Notes under the pieces: generated by a model
Told to the model about the DNA's origin: nothing
Seen by the model: only the letters and a program-made list of their open reading frames with translations
Databases searched by the model: none
Shown here: piece after piece, positions 17,237-29,146 of the stretch
How the letters are laid out: each line of letters begins with the position of its first letter
How positions within the stretch are numbered: position 1 is the first letter of the stretch
NCBI RefSeq assembly: GCF_001053095.1
Contig: NZ_CGBP01000016.1
Location: 39,705 to 103,704, forward strand
Length of the DNA stretch: 64,000 nt
Direction of reading: 5' to 3'
Source: Yersinia similis
GTDB lineage: Bacteria > Pseudomonadota > Gammaproteobacteria > Enterobacterales > Enterobacteriaceae
Program-made: the position numbers and the translations under genes

Positions 17237-19186
17237 ATGATGCATAGCCTCTCGCTGATATGTCGCTGGAAACACTGTTTCACTGCTATTTATTGTTTCA
17301 CTGCTATTTATCGTTTCGCTACGATCCGCCGCTTCGCTACGGTTATGCGGATGACTATTGGTCTATTAACGCTCAGTTTACTCACGCTTCCTCCTGCGTT
17401 TGCCATGAAACTCACAGATATTAAGGTGATCAATGGGGCGAGTGAAAGTAAGGTCACCCTCAGTTTTGATGGTAAGCCGATTTATGCCTTTTTCTCGCTA
17501 AACTCGCCGGAGCGGGTGGTCTTGGATGTCCGCCAAAGTGGCAATATCTCAGGGTTACCGCTGGAGTTCAGTGGACAGAACCTGCTGAAACGAATTCGCT
17601 CTAGTACCCCGAAAGATGAACAAAGTACCCGTCTGGTATTGGAACTGACGCAGAAAGTAAAAACCCGAGCTGCCACCCAACAGTCGGGCAATAACTACAC
17701 GGTAGTGCTTACCATGACTGCCGTCGCCAGTACTCCTGTAGGTCAGGCTCAGGCCTCATTAAACCAGACGAATACCCCGAGTCCCAACGCCGGACGAGTG
17801 GTACCACAGGTCACGAACAAAGATTCGGTAGCTAAAAATCCGTTTAATAATAAGCCAGTCGTCGTGGTTAGCAGCGAAAATGTGACCACGAATACTGCCC
17901 GGCCAATTAAAACCGCTAGTGGGGCTAACAGTAGCCGTGTTGTGGTAGCCATTGACGCTGGTCATGGTGGCCAGGACCCAGGGGCTATCGGGCAAAATGG
18001 TCTGAAAGAAAAAAATGTCACGATCTCCATTGCCCGCCGGCTTGAGGCGCTGCTTAACCGGGACCCGATGTTTAAACCGGTGCTGACCCGCAATGGTGAT
18101 TACTTTATCTCGGTCATGGGGCGCTCTGATGTTGCACGTAAACAGGGGGCTAATGTCTTGATTTCTATTCATGCTGATGCCGCGCCAAATCGCAGTGCGA
18201 CAGGGGCATCGGTTTGGGTGTTATCAAACCGCCGGGCTAATAGTGAAATGGGGAACTGGCTGGAGCAACATGAAAAGCAATCAGAACTGCTCGGGGGCGC
18301 TGGTGATGTACTGGCAAACACGGCTTCAGACCCTTATTTGAGTCAGGCGGTTCTGGATTTACAATTTGGTCATTCCCAGCGAGTGGGTTATGACGTTGCC
18401 ACTAAAGTGCTGCGTGAGCTACAAATGGTGGGTGATATTCATAAACGCAAGCCGGAGCACGCCAGTCTTGGGGTGCTACGTTCACCGGATATTCCATCGC
18501 TATTAGTGGAAACCGGTTTTATCAGTAACAGTACGGAGGAACGGCTGCTTGGCAGTAGCGCGTATCAGGAGAAGATTGCTCAGGCCATTTATAAAGGCTT
18601 GCGCAGTTATTTCCTTGCGAATCCGTTACAAGCCGACCCAAAGGTCGAAAGCCGTCCGCTAATTGAAACAGCGGCGGTTGACTCCTCAAGACAGCGTTCA
18701 GGCATTAGCCAGCCGGAACCTATTGTGAATAATATAAGCAGTAATGCGCAAAGCGGCAGGTCATCGGCTACTCTGCCTGCAGGTAAGAGCCAAACTCACA
18801 ACGTGCAGCGTGGGGAAACGTTATCGGGCATTGCCAGCCAATACGGCGTCAGCATGGCTGTTTTACGGCAAAATAATACGCTGAAAAATGATGTGGTCTG
18901 GGTAGGCCAGCGCTTGAAAGTGCCTGCGTCGGGCGGTACGGTGACAGCAGTCAAACCTAAAATAGCAACTAAACCGAAAACTACGGCTCAATCGAAAGCG
19001 GCTACCCAATCGAAAACAGTAGCCGTAGCAAAAAGTAAACCTATTAAGCATCAGGTGAAACGCGGTGATACGCTGTCAGCCATTGCGGCGAGATACGGTG
19101 TATCAATGAGTGAGATTGAGCGGGTGAATAAAATCAAGTCAGGTAATGTTCAGCTTGGGCAAACGCTCACTATTCCACAATCGTAA
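17237..19186 (+). CDS. amiB: N-acetylmuramoyl-L-alanine amidase AmiB with two LysM domains
   Basis: 649 residues, about 200 more than E. coli AmiB. It splits septal peptidoglycan in the periplasm during division, normally activated by EnvC. Order: long N-terminal leader with signal peptide ending near PPAFA (about residue 55), AMIN domain (about 57-160), low-complexity linker, Amidase_3 catalytic domain beginning [12 protein letters not shown] (about 237-460) with zinc ligands including the H in AGHGG and SIHADA, then LysM domains at about 521-563 and 605-647. E. coli AmiB lacks LysM. The leader contains repeated [11 protein letters not shown] units; a second in-frame ATG at 17345 would give a normal signal peptide, but AAGGA at 17222-17226 supports 17237. 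Confidence 0.93.
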   Translation: MMHSLSLICRWKHCFTAIYCFTAIYRFATIRRFATVMRMTIGLLTLSLLTLPPAFAMKLTDIKVINGASESKVTLSFDGKPIYAFFSLNSPERVVLDVRQSGNISGLPLEFSGQNLLKRIRSSTPKDEQSTRLVLELTQKVKTRAATQQSGNNYTVVLTMTAVASTPVGQAQASLNQTNTPSPNAGRVVPQVTNKDSVAKNPFNNKPVVVVSSENVTTNTARPIKTASGANSSRVVVAIDAGHGGQDPGAIGQNGLKEKNVTISIARRLEALLNRDPMFKPVLTRNGDYFISVMGRSDVARKQGANVLISIHADAAPNRSATGASVWVLSNRRANSEMGNWLEQHEKQSELLGGAGDVLANTASDPYLSQAVLDLQFGHSQRVGYDVATKVLRELQMVGDIHKRKPEHASLGVLRSPDIPSLLVETGFISNSTEERLLGSSAYQEKIAQAIYKGLRSYFLANPLQADPKVESRPLIETAAVDSSRQRSGISQPEPIVNNISSNAQSGRSSATLPAGKSQTHNVQRGETLSGIASQYGVSMAVLRQNNTLKNDVVWVGQRLKVPASGGTVTAVKPKIATKPKTTAQSKAATQSKTVAVAKSKPIKHQVKRGDTLSAIAARYGVSMSEIERVNKIKSGNVQLGQTLTIPQS

Positions 19187-19201
19187 GCGCAAGGAATTGT
19201 T

Positions 19202-21091
19202 ATGCCGATTCAGATTCTGCCTCCACAGCTTGCCAACCAGATTGCCGCCGGTGAGGTGGTAGAGCGGCCTGCATCGGTAGTCAAAGAGTTGGTAGAAAAC
19301 AGTCTGGATGCAGGTGCTACACGGATTGATATTGATATTGAACGTGGTGGGGCGAAACTTATTCGCATCCGTGATAATGGCTGTGGCATCAGTAAAGATG
19401 ATTTGGCGCTGGCGCTGGCCCGCCACGCCACCAGCAAAATCAGTTCACTCGAGGATTTAGAAGCCATCCTCAGTATGGGTTTTCGCGGTGAAGCCTTGGC
19501 CAGTATCAGTTCAGTTTCACGCCTTATCTTGACTTCACGTACCGCAGAGCAAAGCGAAGCCTGGCAAGCCTATGCCGAAGGTCGCGACATGGCGGTCACC
19601 ATCAAGCCTGCGGCACATCCAGTTGGCAGTACACTCGAAGTGTTGGATTTATTTTATAACACTCCCGCACGCCGTAAATTTATGCGAACTGAAAAGACGG
19701 AGTTTGGTCATATCGATGAGGTCGTCAGGCGCATTGCACTGGCGCGCTTTGATGTGGCAATAAATTTGAACCACAATGGCAAGTTAATTCGCCAATATCG
19801 TGCGGCACCGGACCCTGCCCAACATGAGCGTCGGTTGGCAAGTATTTGTGGTCCTGCGTTTTTGCAACATGCTTTGGCTATCTCTTGGCAGCATGGGGAT
19901 TTGAACATTCATGGTTGGGTGGCGGATCCTGCCGCGAGCCATACGCTGAGTGAAATGCAATATTGCTACGTCAATAACCGCATGATGCGTGATCGGTTGA
20001 TTAATCACGCGATTCGCCAGGCTTATCAAGATCGGCTCAACGATGCTCAACAGCCCGCTTATGTTTTGTATCTGGATATCGATCCGCATCAGGTTGATGT
20101 CAACGTTCATCCGGCTAAGCATGAGGTGCGTTTTCATCAGGCTCGGTTGGTGCATGACTTTATTTATCAGGCAGTCACTGCGGTTTTACAACAAACTAAT
20201 GCGCCGATACTGAATATCAGTGAAGAGGGTGAAGTTGACGTTCCACGTTGGCAGCAGGAAAACCGGGTAGCGGCTGGGACCAATAAATATGCTCAACCGG
20301 AAACGGCGAAATCCGGTGTGGCGGAGCAGGCTGTGACTCGTGAGCGCGCAGCGCCGGCTTATAAAGAAGATCACCCCTATCAAAAGCAACAAGGGGAGTT
20401 ATACCGTCAACTATTGCAACCGTCAGCGGCAGCCAAACCCGCAACATCACCAGCGGCAATACCTGTGTCATCTGTTTCCTCGCCATCCGTCCCGGTCCAA
20501 CGAACTGCTCAGGTAGAAGAGCCACTTCACGGTGATAATTACAGTTTTGGCCGAGTTTTAACGGTTTTTCTACCTTGTTATGCTTTGATTGAATATCAGG
20601 GCGGGGTAGCATTGCTATCCTTAGCCGTTGCGGAGCGCTGGTTGAAGCAAGCCCAGCTCAGCCCGCCAGAAGAGGGGTTACGCCCTCAACCGTTATTGAT
20701 TCCACTCAAAATCACATTAGACAAAAATGAAATAGCGGCTTGTCAAAACCATGAAAAATTGCTAATTACCATGGGGATAGAACTGAGTGTCGAGCAGGGG
20801 CGGGCGACTTTACGTGCGGTTTCTTTACCATTACGCCAACAAAATTTACAAAAACTGATACCGGAACTGTTAGGCTATCTGTCGCAGCATGAAGAGATAT
20901 CGCCAGATACACTGGCCACATGGCTTGCCCGCCATCTTGGTAGCGAACATGAGGTGTGGAATGTGTCTCAAGCGATACAGTTATTGACGGAAGTTGAGCG
21001 TCTTTGTCCGCAGTTGGTGCAATCCCCTCCAGCTGGGCTATTACAACCTATAGATATAAAGGCCGCATTGGCAACTTTGACACATGAATGA
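19202..21091 (+). CDS. mutL: DNA mismatch repair protein MutL
   Basis: 629 residues. MutL links MutS mismatch recognition to MutH nicking and UvrD. The N-terminal GHKL ATPase domain shows [21 protein letters not shown] and [13 protein letters not shown]; the linker (about 335-435) is low in complexity, rich in A, P and Q; the C-terminal dimerisation domain lacks the DQHAxxExxxxE endonuclease motif, as expected where MutH is used. It overlaps miaA by 8 bp. Confidence 0.97.
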   Translation: MPIQILPPQLANQIAAGEVVERPASVVKELVENSLDAGATRIDIDIERGGAKLIRIRDNGCGISKDDLALALARHATSKISSLEDLEAILSMGFRGEALASISSVSRLILTSRTAEQSEAWQAYAEGRDMAVTIKPAAHPVGSTLEVLDLFYNTPARRKFMRTEKTEFGHIDEVVRRIALARFDVAINLNHNGKLIRQYRAAPDPAQHERRLASICGPAFLQHALAISWQHGDLNIHGWVADPAASHTLSEMQYCYVNNRMMRDRLINHAIRQAYQDRLNDAQQPAYVLYLDIDPHQVDVNVHPAKHEVRFHQARLVHDFIYQAVTAVLQQTNAPILNISEEGEVDVPRWQQENRVAAGTNKYAQPETAKSGVAEQAVTRERAAPAYKEDHPYQKQQGELYRQLLQPSAAAKPATSPAAIPVSSVSSPSVPVQRTAQVEEPLHGDNYSFGRVLTVFLPCYALIEYQGGVALLSLAVAERWLKQAQLSPPEEGLRPQPLLIPLKITLDKNEIAACQNHEKLLITMGIELSVEQGRATLRAVSLPLRQQNLQKLIPELLGYLSQHEEISPDTLATWLARHLGSEHEVWNVSQAIQLLTEVERLCPQLVQSPPAGLLQPIDIKAALATLTHE

Positions 21092-22025
21092 TATTGAGAG
21101 CCTAGATCGTCCACCAGCAATTTTTATTATGGGGCCAACCGCTTCCGGTAAAACCGCGCTCTCTATTGCGTTGAGGCAGCGGTTGCCTGTGGAGTTAGTC
21201 AGCGTCGATTCTGCCCTTATCTATCGTGGCATGGATATCGGTACCGCGAAACCCAGTGCACAAGAGCTGGCGTTAGCTCCACACCGGCTGATTGATATCC
21301 GTGATCCCGCTGAATCATACTCAGCTGCCGATTTTCGTAAAGATGCTCTGAAAGAAATGGCTGACATCACTGCTGCGGGGCGAATTCCGCTGCTAGTGGG
21401 GGGGACAATGCTGTATTTTAAAGCGTTGTTGGATGGGTTATCTCCGTTACCCTCCGCAGATCCTCAAGTACGCCAGCATATTGAACAGCAGGCGTCGGAG
21501 CTAGGTTGGGAAGCATTGCACCAGCAATTGGCCGTATTCGACCCGGTCGCTGCGGCGCGGATTCACCCCAATGATCCCCAAAGGCTCTCCAGAGCACTGG
21601 AAGTTTTTTTTATTTCAGGTAAAACTTTAACGGAACTGACTAAAATTTCGGGTGAAACCTTACCTTATCGGGTTCACCAATTTGCGATTGCGCCTGCTAG
21701 CCGGGAACTGTTGCACCAGCGGATTGAATTACGTTTTCATCAGATGCTGGATGCAGGGTTTGAAGCAGAGGCTAGGGCGCTTTTTGACCGTGGTGATTTG
21801 CATACGGACTTGCCTGCCATTCGTTGTGTGGGATACCGGCAGATGTGGTCTTATCTGTCTGGTGAGATTGATTACAACGGTATGGTATACCGCGGAGTTT
21901 GTGCGACACGTCAACTGGCAAAGCGCCAAATGACCTGGTTGCGGGGCTGGAGCTCAGTTCAATGGCTCGACAGTGATAAGCCGGGAGAGGCTTTAGACTC
22001 CGTAATACAGGTTGTTAGTGCATAG
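21084..22025 (+). CDS. miaA: tRNA dimethylallyltransferase MiaA
   Basis: 313 residues. It transfers dimethylallyl to N6 of A37 in tRNAs reading UNN codons, the first step to ms2i6A. The P-loop is [11 protein letters not shown] (about 17-27), followed by [19 protein letters not shown] and the conserved [15 protein letters not shown]. The start overlaps the mutL stop by 8 bp, so the two are translationally coupled. hfq follows after 116 bp containing its own leader. Confidence 0.97.
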   Translation: MNDIESLDRPPAIFIMGPTASGKTALSIALRQRLPVELVSVDSALIYRGMDIGTAKPSAQELALAPHRLIDIRDPAESYSAADFRKDALKEMADITAAGRIPLLVGGTMLYFKALLDGLSPLPSADPQVRQHIEQQASELGWEALHQQLAVFDPVAAARIHPNDPQRLSRALEVFFISGKTLTELTKISGETLPYRVHQFAIAPASRELLHQRIELRFHQMLDAGFEAEARALFDRGDLHTDLPAIRCVGYRQMWSYLSGEIDYNGMVYRGVCATRQLAKRQMTWLRGWSSVQWLDSDKPGEALDSVIQVVSA

Positions 22026-22141
22026 GTTGAATGATTGTGTACAATTGATTAGTACTCAACGCACAGATTTTTTTTACGCAGTTTATTTTCGAGCCGATAG
22101 GTTCTTAGTTAAAAACAACAAGCAAATAAGGAAAATATAGA

Positions 22142-22447
22142 ATGGCTAAGGGGCAATCTTTGCAAGATCCGTTCCTGAACGCATTGCGTCGTGAACGGGT
22201 TCCGGTTTCTATTTATTTAGTGAATGGTATTAAACTGCAGGGCCAAGTTGAGTCTTTCGATCAGTTTGTCATTCTGTTAAAAAATACAGTCAGTCAGATG
22301 GTTTATAAGCATGCCATCTCTACTGTTGTGCCTTCTCGTCCGGTTTCGCATCACAGCAATAATCCGAGCGGTAGCACCAATAATTATCATGGTAGTAATC
22401 CGTCTGCGCCGCAACAGCCGCAGCAGGACAGTGATGACGCTGAATAA
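22142..22447 (+). CDS. hfq: RNA chaperone Hfq
   Basis: 101 residues. Hfq forms a hexameric Sm-like ring that pairs small RNAs with mRNAs. Sm1 (about 8-50) and Sm2 with [14 protein letters not shown] (about 55-68) are intact, including Q8, F42, Y55, K56 and H57. The C-terminal tail (about 69-101) is rich in N, S, G, H and Q and ends with acidic DSDDAE, the autoregulatory tip seen in enterobacteria. It sits in the conserved miaA-hfq-hflX order. Confidence 0.98.
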
Positions 22448-22471
22448 AGCACATTGCTGGTCGACCATGAT

Positions 22472-22508
22472 GGAGAACATAAGCAACGGATTCAAGCTTA
22501 TGTTCTCC
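22472..22508 (+). other. Perfect 13-bp stem-loop between hfq and hflX
   Basis: GGAGAACATAAGC and GCTTATGTTCTCC pair perfectly around an 11-nt loop. No U-run follows, so it is more likely an mRNA stabiliser, processing site or attenuator than a full terminator. It begins 25 bp after the hfq stop and ends 37 bp before the TTG start of hflX. Confidence 0.7.
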
Positions 22509-22545
22509 GCACTAGCGGCTTTGATCCGTTTGAGAGGTTGCACGT

Positions 22546-23832
22546 TTGTTTGACCGCTATGAAGCCGGTGAGCAGGCCGTACTGGTTCATATTTATTTCT
22601 CGCAAAACAAAGACACAGAGGATCTGCGTGAATTTGAAGCGCTGGTATCTTCTGCGGGTGTAGAGGCTTTGCAAATTGTGACGGGTAGTCGCAAAGCACC
22701 ACATCCTAAATACTTTGTTGGTGAAGGAAAGGCCGAAGAAATTGCAGACGCGGTGAAAGCCAGCGGTGCGTCTGTCGTCTTGTTTGATCATGCCCTTTCT
22801 GCGGCACAAGAGCGAAATCTTGAGCGTTTGTGTCAGTGTCGGGTAATTGATCGCACTGGGTTGATTTTAGACATTTTTGCCCAACGAGCTCGTACCCATG
22901 AAGGTAAACTACAGGTCGAGTTAGCGCAATTGCGTCATATCGCGACTCGTTTGGTTCGTGGTTGGACGCATCTTGAGCGTCAGAAGGGCGGGATTGGTCT
23001 GAGAGGGCCTGGGGAAACCCAGTTGGAAACTGACCGCCGTTTGCTACGTGACCGTATCAGCTTGATTTTAAGCCGTTTGGAGCGTGTAGCGAAGCAGCGT
23101 GAGCAGGGGCGGCGTGCGCGTACCCGTGCTGATATTCCGACGGTGTCCTTGGTAGGATATACCAACGCAGGTAAATCCAGCCTGTTTAATAAAATTACGG
23201 CAGCTGATGTTTATGCAGCTGACCAATTATTTGCCACACTGGACCCTACTTTACGCCGTATAAATGTGGCTGATGTAGGTGATACAGTACTGGCGGATAC
23301 GGTAGGTTTTATCCGGCATTTGCCGCATGATCTGGTTGCTGCGTTCAAAGCGACACTACAAGAAACGCGGCAGGCCTCATTACTGCTACACATTATTGAT
23401 GCAGCTGATCCTCGGGTCGCCGAGAATATGGCTGCGGTAGATACGGTATTGGCAGAAATTGAAGCAGATGAAATTCCTACGTTATTAGTAATGAATAAAA
23501 TTGATTTGTTGGACGATTTTGTCCCGCGAATCGATCGCAACGAAGACAATCTGCCAGTCAGAGTTTGGCTTTCAGCCCAAACCGGCGCAGGGATCCCGTT
23601 GCTCTTTCAAGCGTTGACGGAGCGCCTTTCAGGTGAGATCGCACACTTTGAATTGCGTTTGCCTCCTCAGGCAGGCCGTCTGCGTAGCCGTTTTTACCAG
23701 CTTCAGGCAATTGAAAAAGAGTGGATAGACGAGGACGGGAATGTCGGTATGGTGGTTAGAATGCCTATCGTTGATTGGCGTCGTCTCTGTAAACAAGAGC
23801 AGGAGTTGGTCAGTTATATTCAAAATAATTAA
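22546..23832 (+). CDS. hflX: Ribosome-rescue GTPase HflX
   Basis: 428 residues from a TTG start ([18 protein letters not shown], as in E. coli). HflX splits stalled 70S ribosomes, especially after heat stress. The N-terminal HflX domain includes [22 protein letters not shown] sequence and the glycine-rich [18 protein letters not shown]; the GTPase domain has G1 [10 protein letters not shown]3 DTVGF and G4 NKID. The weak TTG start may limit translation relative to hfq. A full ERIC element separates it from hflK. Confidence 0.96.
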   Translation: MFDRYEAGEQAVLVHIYFSQNKDTEDLREFEALVSSAGVEALQIVTGSRKAPHPKYFVGEGKAEEIADAVKASGASVVLFDHALSAAQERNLERLCQCRVIDRTGLILDIFAQRARTHEGKLQVELAQLRHIATRLVRGWTHLERQKGGIGLRGPGETQLETDRRLLRDRISLILSRLERVAKQREQGRRARTRADIPTVSLVGYTNAGKSSLFNKITAADVYAADQLFATLDPTLRRINVADVGDTVLADTVGFIRHLPHDLVAAFKATLQETRQASLLLHIIDAADPRVAENMAAVDTVLAEIEADEIPTLLVMNKIDLLDDFVPRIDRNEDNLPVRVWLSAQTGAGIPLLFQALTERLSGEIAHFELRLPPQAGRLRSRFYQLQAIEKEWIDEDGNVGMVVRMPIVDWRRLCKQEQELVSYIQNN

Positions 23833-23855
23833 TCTGGCGCGGTTAATTAATTGAT

Positions 23856-23983
23856 TATACCCAAAATAATTCGAGTGGCAGGAAGGCGGCAACTGAGTGA
23901 ACTCCTAGAAACTGACATCAGTCAATGACTGGGGCGAACGGAGGCAGCCAACACGTAGGCAACTTGAAGTACGAAGGGAATAT
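23856..23983. repeat. Full-length ERIC element between hflX and hflK
   Basis: 128 bp running from TATACCCAAAATAATTCGAG to ACTTGAAGTACGAAGGGAATAT, the standard outer ends, with a diverged core TCAGTCAATGACTGGGGCGAACG. It is inserted within the hfq-hflX-hflK-hflC transcription unit and would be carried in the mRNA. Confidence 0.85.
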
Positions 23984-24072
23984 CTGATCTTTCTTGTGAG
24001 ATTAAGAGCCAGCTTCTTTGGCATGTGCTCTTGGCCTGAAGAAAACCAATCATAGAAGAATGGAGCTAAAAC

Positions 24073-25332
24073 ATGGCGTGGAATCAGCCCGGTAATAACG
24101 GACAGGACCGCGATCCGTGGGGGAGCAGCAATAATAATGGCGGCAACTCTGGCGGAAATAATAATAAAGGTGGTCGTGACCAAGGGCCGCCGGATCTGGA
24201 TGATATCTTCCGTAAACTGAGCAAAAAACTGAGTAGCCTCGGTGGCAAAGGTAGCGGAAGTGGTGGTAATGGCGCGTCACATGGCCCTGGTTTCAGTGGT
24301 CGTATTGTGGGTATCGCTGTTGTTGCCGTTGTGGTCATCTGGGCTGCAAGCGGTTTCTATACAATTAAAGAAGCTGAGCGTGGTGTTGTCACCCGTTTAG
24401 GTAAATTGAGCCACATTGTGCAGCCTGGCCTGAACTGGAAACCGACCTTTATCGATGAAGTGGTCCCGGTTAACGTCGAAGCCGTACGTGAATTGGCCGC
24501 TTCTGGTGTCATGCTGACCTCCGATGAGAACGTAGTTCGCGTCGAAATGAACGTTCAGTATCGCGTGACTGATCCGGCCGCTTATCTGTTTAGCGTGACG
24601 AATCCGGATGACAGCCTGCGTCAGGCAACAGACAGCGCAGTACGTGGTGTTATTGGTAAATACACCATGGATAAAATCCTTACTGAAGGCCGTACTATCG
24701 TTCGTAGTGATACTCAACGTGTACTGGAAGAAACTATTCGTCCGTACAAAATGGGTATTACGTTACTGGACGTTAACTTCCAGGCTGCTCGTCCGCCAGA
24801 AGAAGTTAAAGCGGCATTTGATGACGCGATTGCGGCTCGTGAAAACGAACAACAATATATTCGTGAAGCGGAAGCCTATACCAACGAAGTCCAACCACGT
24901 GCTAATGGTCAGGCGCAGCGTCTGTTAGAAGATGCTCGTGCTTATGCCGCACGTAAAGTGTTGGAAGCGCAAGGTGAAGTCGCTGGTTTTGCTAAGTTGC
25001 TGCCAGAGTATAAAGCGGCACCGGAAATTACCCGCGAGCGTCTGTACATCGAAACCATGGAAAAGGTTCTGGGCAAAACCAATAAAGTGCTGGTGAATGA
25101 TAAAGGCAATAATTTGATGGTGTTGCCACTGGATCAAATGCTGCGTGGTCAAGGTGCTTCTAACAAAGCTGATGGCAACAAAGATACCAGTCTGATTCGT
25201 TTGAATCCGGCACCCAGCAGCCAACAAACTGGTGCGAGCAATTCAAATACCAGCTCAGGCAGTGGTTCTATCATGGATCAGCGCCGGGTGAATGCTCAGC
25301 GTGATACTTCCACTCGCGTAGGGAGAGAATAA
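24073..25332 (+). CDS. hflK: FtsH protease modulator HflK
   Basis: 419 residues. HflK and HflC form a large SPFH complex that surrounds FtsH in the inner membrane and controls its proteolysis. The N-terminus (1-75) is rich in G, N and S, as is usual for HflK; one membrane helix lies at about 77-96 (IVGIAVVAVVVIWAASGFYT); the periplasmic SPFH/Band 7 domain follows, with the conserved AAFDDAIAARENEQQYIREAEAY helix. The C-terminal tail is again S/N/G-rich. Three bases separate it from hflC. Confidence 0.97.
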   Translation: MAWNQPGNNGQDRDPWGSSNNNGGNSGGNNNKGGRDQGPPDLDDIFRKLSKKLSSLGGKGSGSGGNGASHGPGFSGRIVGIAVVAVVVIWAASGFYTIKEAERGVVTRLGKLSHIVQPGLNWKPTFIDEVVPVNVEAVRELAASGVMLTSDENVVRVEMNVQYRVTDPAAYLFSVTNPDDSLRQATDSAVRGVIGKYTMDKILTEGRTIVRSDTQRVLEETIRPYKMGITLLDVNFQAARPPEEVKAAFDDAIAARENEQQYIREAEAYTNEVQPRANGQAQRLLEDARAYAARKVLEAQGEVAGFAKLLPEYKAAPEITRERLYIETMEKVLGKTNKVLVNDKGNNLMVLPLDQMLRGQGASNKADGNKDTSLIRLNPAPSSQQTGASNSNTSSGSGSIMDQRRVNAQRDTSTRVGRE

Positions 25333-25335
25333 CCA

Positions 25336-26340
25336 ATGCGTAAGTCTTTTTTACTTATCGTCGTTGTGGTGTTAATCGCACTCTTCGCTTCGCTGTTTGT
25401 CGTAGAAGAAGGTCAACGCGGAATTGTGCTGCGCTTTGGTAAGGTATTACGTGATAGTGATAACAAACCGTTGGTGTATGCACCTGGTCTGCACTTCAAG
25501 ATACCTTTTATCGAGACAGTGAAAAGGTTGGATGCCCGTATTCAAACAATGGACAACCAAGCTGACCGTTTCGTGACCAACGAGAAGAAAGACCTGATTG
25601 TTGACTCATATCTAAAATGGCGTATCAGCGACTTTAGTCGTTACTATCTGGCCACCGGTGGTGGTGATGTCTCTCAGGCCGAAGTTCTGCTGAAACGTAA
25701 GTTCAGTGACCGTCTACGTTCTGAAATTGGCCGTTTGAACGTCAGAGACATCGTGACAGACTCCCGTGGTCGATTGACTTCAGATGTTCGTGACGCGTTG
25801 AACACCGGTAGTGTGGGCGATGAAGCCGCAACGACTGAAGCCGATGATGCGATTGCCTCTGTAGCAGCCAGAGTTGAGCAGGAAACCCGTGGCAAACAGC
25901 CTGCGGTTAACCCGAACAGCATGGCGGCCTTAGGGATTGAAGTAGTTGACGTGCGAATTAAGCAAATCAACTTACCCGCTGAAGTTTCTGATGCGATCTT
26001 CCAGCGTATGCGTGCTGAGCGTGAAGCGGTAGCCCGTCGTCACCGTTCACAAGGTCAGGAAGAGGCCGAGAAATTGCGTGCGACTGCGGACTATGAAGTT
26101 ACACGTACTCTGGCAGAAGCAGAGCGTCAGGCGCGAATTACTCGCGGCGGCGGTGATGCAGAAGCGGCTCGTCTATTTGCTGAAGCATTTAGCCAAGATC
26201 CTGACTTCTATGCTTTCATCCGTAGCTTGCGTGCGTATGAAAACAGCTTCAGCAGTGGTAACGATGTGATGGTTCTGAGCCCAGATAGCGATTTCTTCCG
26301 CTATATGAAATCGCCAGACAATTCTAACAAGCGCCCATAA
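25336..26340 (+). CDS. hflC: FtsH protease modulator HflC
   Basis: 334 residues. An N-terminal membrane anchor (about 4-22) is followed by the SPFH domain with EEGQRGIVLRFGKVLR and the RAEREAVARRHRSQGQEEAEKLRATAD helix. It partners HflK in the FtsH-regulating complex. The gene is 3 bp after hflK and is followed by a strong terminator before yjeT. Confidence 0.97.
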   Translation: MRKSFLLIVVVVLIALFASLFVVEEGQRGIVLRFGKVLRDSDNKPLVYAPGLHFKIPFIETVKRLDARIQTMDNQADRFVTNEKKDLIVDSYLKWRISDFSRYYLATGGGDVSQAEVLLKRKFSDRLRSEIGRLNVRDIVTDSRGRLTSDVRDALNTGSVGDEAATTEADDAIASVAARVEQETRGKQPAVNPNSMAALGIEVVDVRIKQINLPAEVSDAIFQRMRAEREAVARRHRSQGQEEAEKLRATADYEVTRTLAEAERQARITRGGGDAEAARLFAEAFSQDPDFYAFIRSLRAYENSFSSGNDVMVLSPDSDFFRYMKSPDNSNKRP

Positions 26341-26451
26341 CGACGGTTGTAGGGAGTATGGTGATAGCGCGGGTTATAGCAGTGCCTATCATCGCAGTGA
26401 ATAGTGCTGTAACCGCGCATATTGCGAGAGTACGTTCTTGAACGTAACACC

Positions 26452-26476
26452 AAGGCCCGTTAACACGGGCCTTTTC
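26452..26476 (+). terminator. Terminator after hflC
   Basis: GGCCCGT and ACGGGCC form a GC-rich stem with a 4-nt loop, followed by TTTTC. It ends the hflKC transcript. Confidence 0.85.
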
Positions 26477-26510
26477 ATGTGTTGAAGTAGACAATTTGTT
26501 GGGGCAGACA

Positions 26511-26711
26511 ATGAATTCAACCATCTTATTAGCATTGGGTTTGGTTTTGGTGTTGGAAGGGCTTGGCCCGATGCTTTATCCCAAAGCCTGGCGCAAAATG
26601 ATTCAGGCAATGACTCAATTACCAGATGCCACTTTGCGCCGTTTTGGGGGCGGATTAGTGGTTGCTGGCTGTGTGATCTACTACATGTTGCGTAGTCACA
26701 TGGGGAGCTAA
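26511..26711 (+). CDS. yjeT: DUF2065 membrane protein YjeT
   Basis: 66 residues with two hydrophobic helices (about 3-21 and 45-62) around the motif EGLGPMLYPKAWRKM, characteristic of DUF2065. Function is not established. The start at 26511 (MNSTILLALGLVLV) matches E. coli; the frame open from 26496 adds five residues without support. It lies between hflC and purA in the conserved order. Confidence 0.9.
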   Translation: MNSTILLALGLVLVLEGLGPMLYPKAWRKMIQAMTQLPDATLRRFGGGLVVAGCVIYYMLRSHMGS

Positions 26712-26777
26712 AGGTAAGCGCAAAAATTGTTCAGTTATGCGTTAAAAAGTACTGAAAGCCGCCGTATGAGATGTTAG

Positions 26778-28109
<1,332 letters not shown>

Positions 28110-28194
28110 TTAACTGGCTTACGGCCAAGTTATCATCATTAATGAGATACAGGCATTAAAATGTACGGGGTTAACGCGTATATTTGTGTTCGAA

Positions 28195-28226
28195 ACAATA
28201 AACCGGGCTGATGTCCGGTTTATTGT
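28195..28226 (+). terminator. Stem-loop after purA
   Basis: ACAATAAACCGG and CCGGTTTATTGT form a perfect 12-bp stem with an 8-nt loop, 86 bp after purA. The following CTAATAC is not a strong U-run, so termination efficiency is uncertain. Confidence 0.65.
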
Positions 28227-28236
28227 CTAATACATC

Positions 28237-28276
28237 CAGCTTATTGTTTAATCGGTCAGCTTATTGTTTAATCGGT
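28237..28276. repeat. 20-bp tandem repeat between purA and nsrR
   Basis: CAGCTTATTGTTTAATCGGT occurs twice in direct succession. The rest of the 368-bp gap to nsrR contains the purA stem-loop and AT-rich sequence that should hold the nsrR promoter, which I could not fix by eye. Confidence 0.85.
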
Positions 28277-28477
28277 ATGGTATGGTTGCCCTCGGTAAGT
28301 CGTTTTTACATCAAAAAAACTACCCTTCAACTAAATGATTAGTCACAGGCTTTGTGGCTGGTTTATCATTCAAAGTATAAGTTTTCTAAATAGCACTTAG
28401 AATCGCATTTATCACCTATCTAACAGTTGTCATTTCAGATGGGTGTAAGCCGGGTAAATGGATACTCAGGGGTATAT

Positions 28478-28903
28478 GTGCAATTAACAAGTTTTACTGA
28501 TTATGGTTTGCGAGCACTGATTTATATGGCCTCGTTGCCTGATGGCCAAATGACCAGTATTTCTCAGGTAACTGAGGTTTATGGTGTCTCTCGCAATCAC
28601 ATGGTTAAAATAATCAATCAGTTGAGCCGCGTAGGGCTGGTAACCGCTGTGCGTGGTAAAAATGGTGGCATACGGCTGGGTAAGCCAGCTGATCAGATCC
28701 TGATTGGTGATGTCGTACGCCAAATGGAACCACTCTCCTTGGTGAATTGCAGTAGTGATTTTTGCCATATAACACCTGCTTGCCGTCTGAAACAAGTGCT
28801 TAATCAGGCGGTACAGAGTTTCCTTAAAGAGTTGGATAACTATACTTTGGCAGACATGGTTAAAGATAATTCCCCACTCTACAAGCTATTACTTGTTGAG
28901 TAG
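28478..28903 (+). CDS. nsrR: Nitric-oxide-sensing repressor NsrR
   Basis: 141 residues from a GTG start ([20 protein letters not shown]), the same length as E. coli. NsrR is an Rrf2-family winged-helix repressor whose Fe-S cluster is destroyed by nitric oxide, which releases genes for NO detoxification. The three cluster cysteines are C91, C96 and C102. The longer frame upstream to 28427 has no support. It is followed by rnr and rlmB, with an enlarged ERIC in between. A clear NsrR operator lies upstream of ytfE at 40626. Confidence 0.96.
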   Translation: MQLTSFTDYGLRALIYMASLPDGQMTSISQVTEVYGVSRNHMVKIINQLSRVGLVTAVRGKNGGIRLGKPADQILIGDVVRQMEPLSLVNCSSDFCHITPACRLKQVLNQAVQSFLKELDNYTLADMVKDNSPLYKLLLVE

Positions 28904-28928
28904 GTTTTTTACTTAATAATTTAAGAGA

Positions 28929-29115
28929 TATACCCAAAGAGCTTGGAGTTTCAGGTAGGCAGCAAGCCAACGACAAAATGGGTTATAAGCTATTTTATCG
29001 TTGGTTTGCGTTGGCCTGCAGAGGGCAGCCTATTCAAGTAAAGGCAGCTTCAAGTCAGTGATTCGGGTGATTGAGAGCAGCCAACACACCTGCACTTTGA
29101 AAGACGATGGGTATA
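28929..29115. repeat. Enlarged ERIC element between nsrR and rnr
   Basis: The ends are standard (TATACCCAAAGAGCTTGGAG on the left, CTTTGAAAGACGATGGGTATA in shorter form on the right), and half the core remains (AGTCAGTGATTCGGGTGA). It is about 60 bp longer than a full ERIC because the middle contains extra sequence with its own stem, CCAACGACAAAAT with ATTTTATCGTTGG. It lies within an expected operon. Confidence 0.75.
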
Positions 29116-29146
29116 GCAACCTGCTGCTGACAACGGAGGAACCTCA

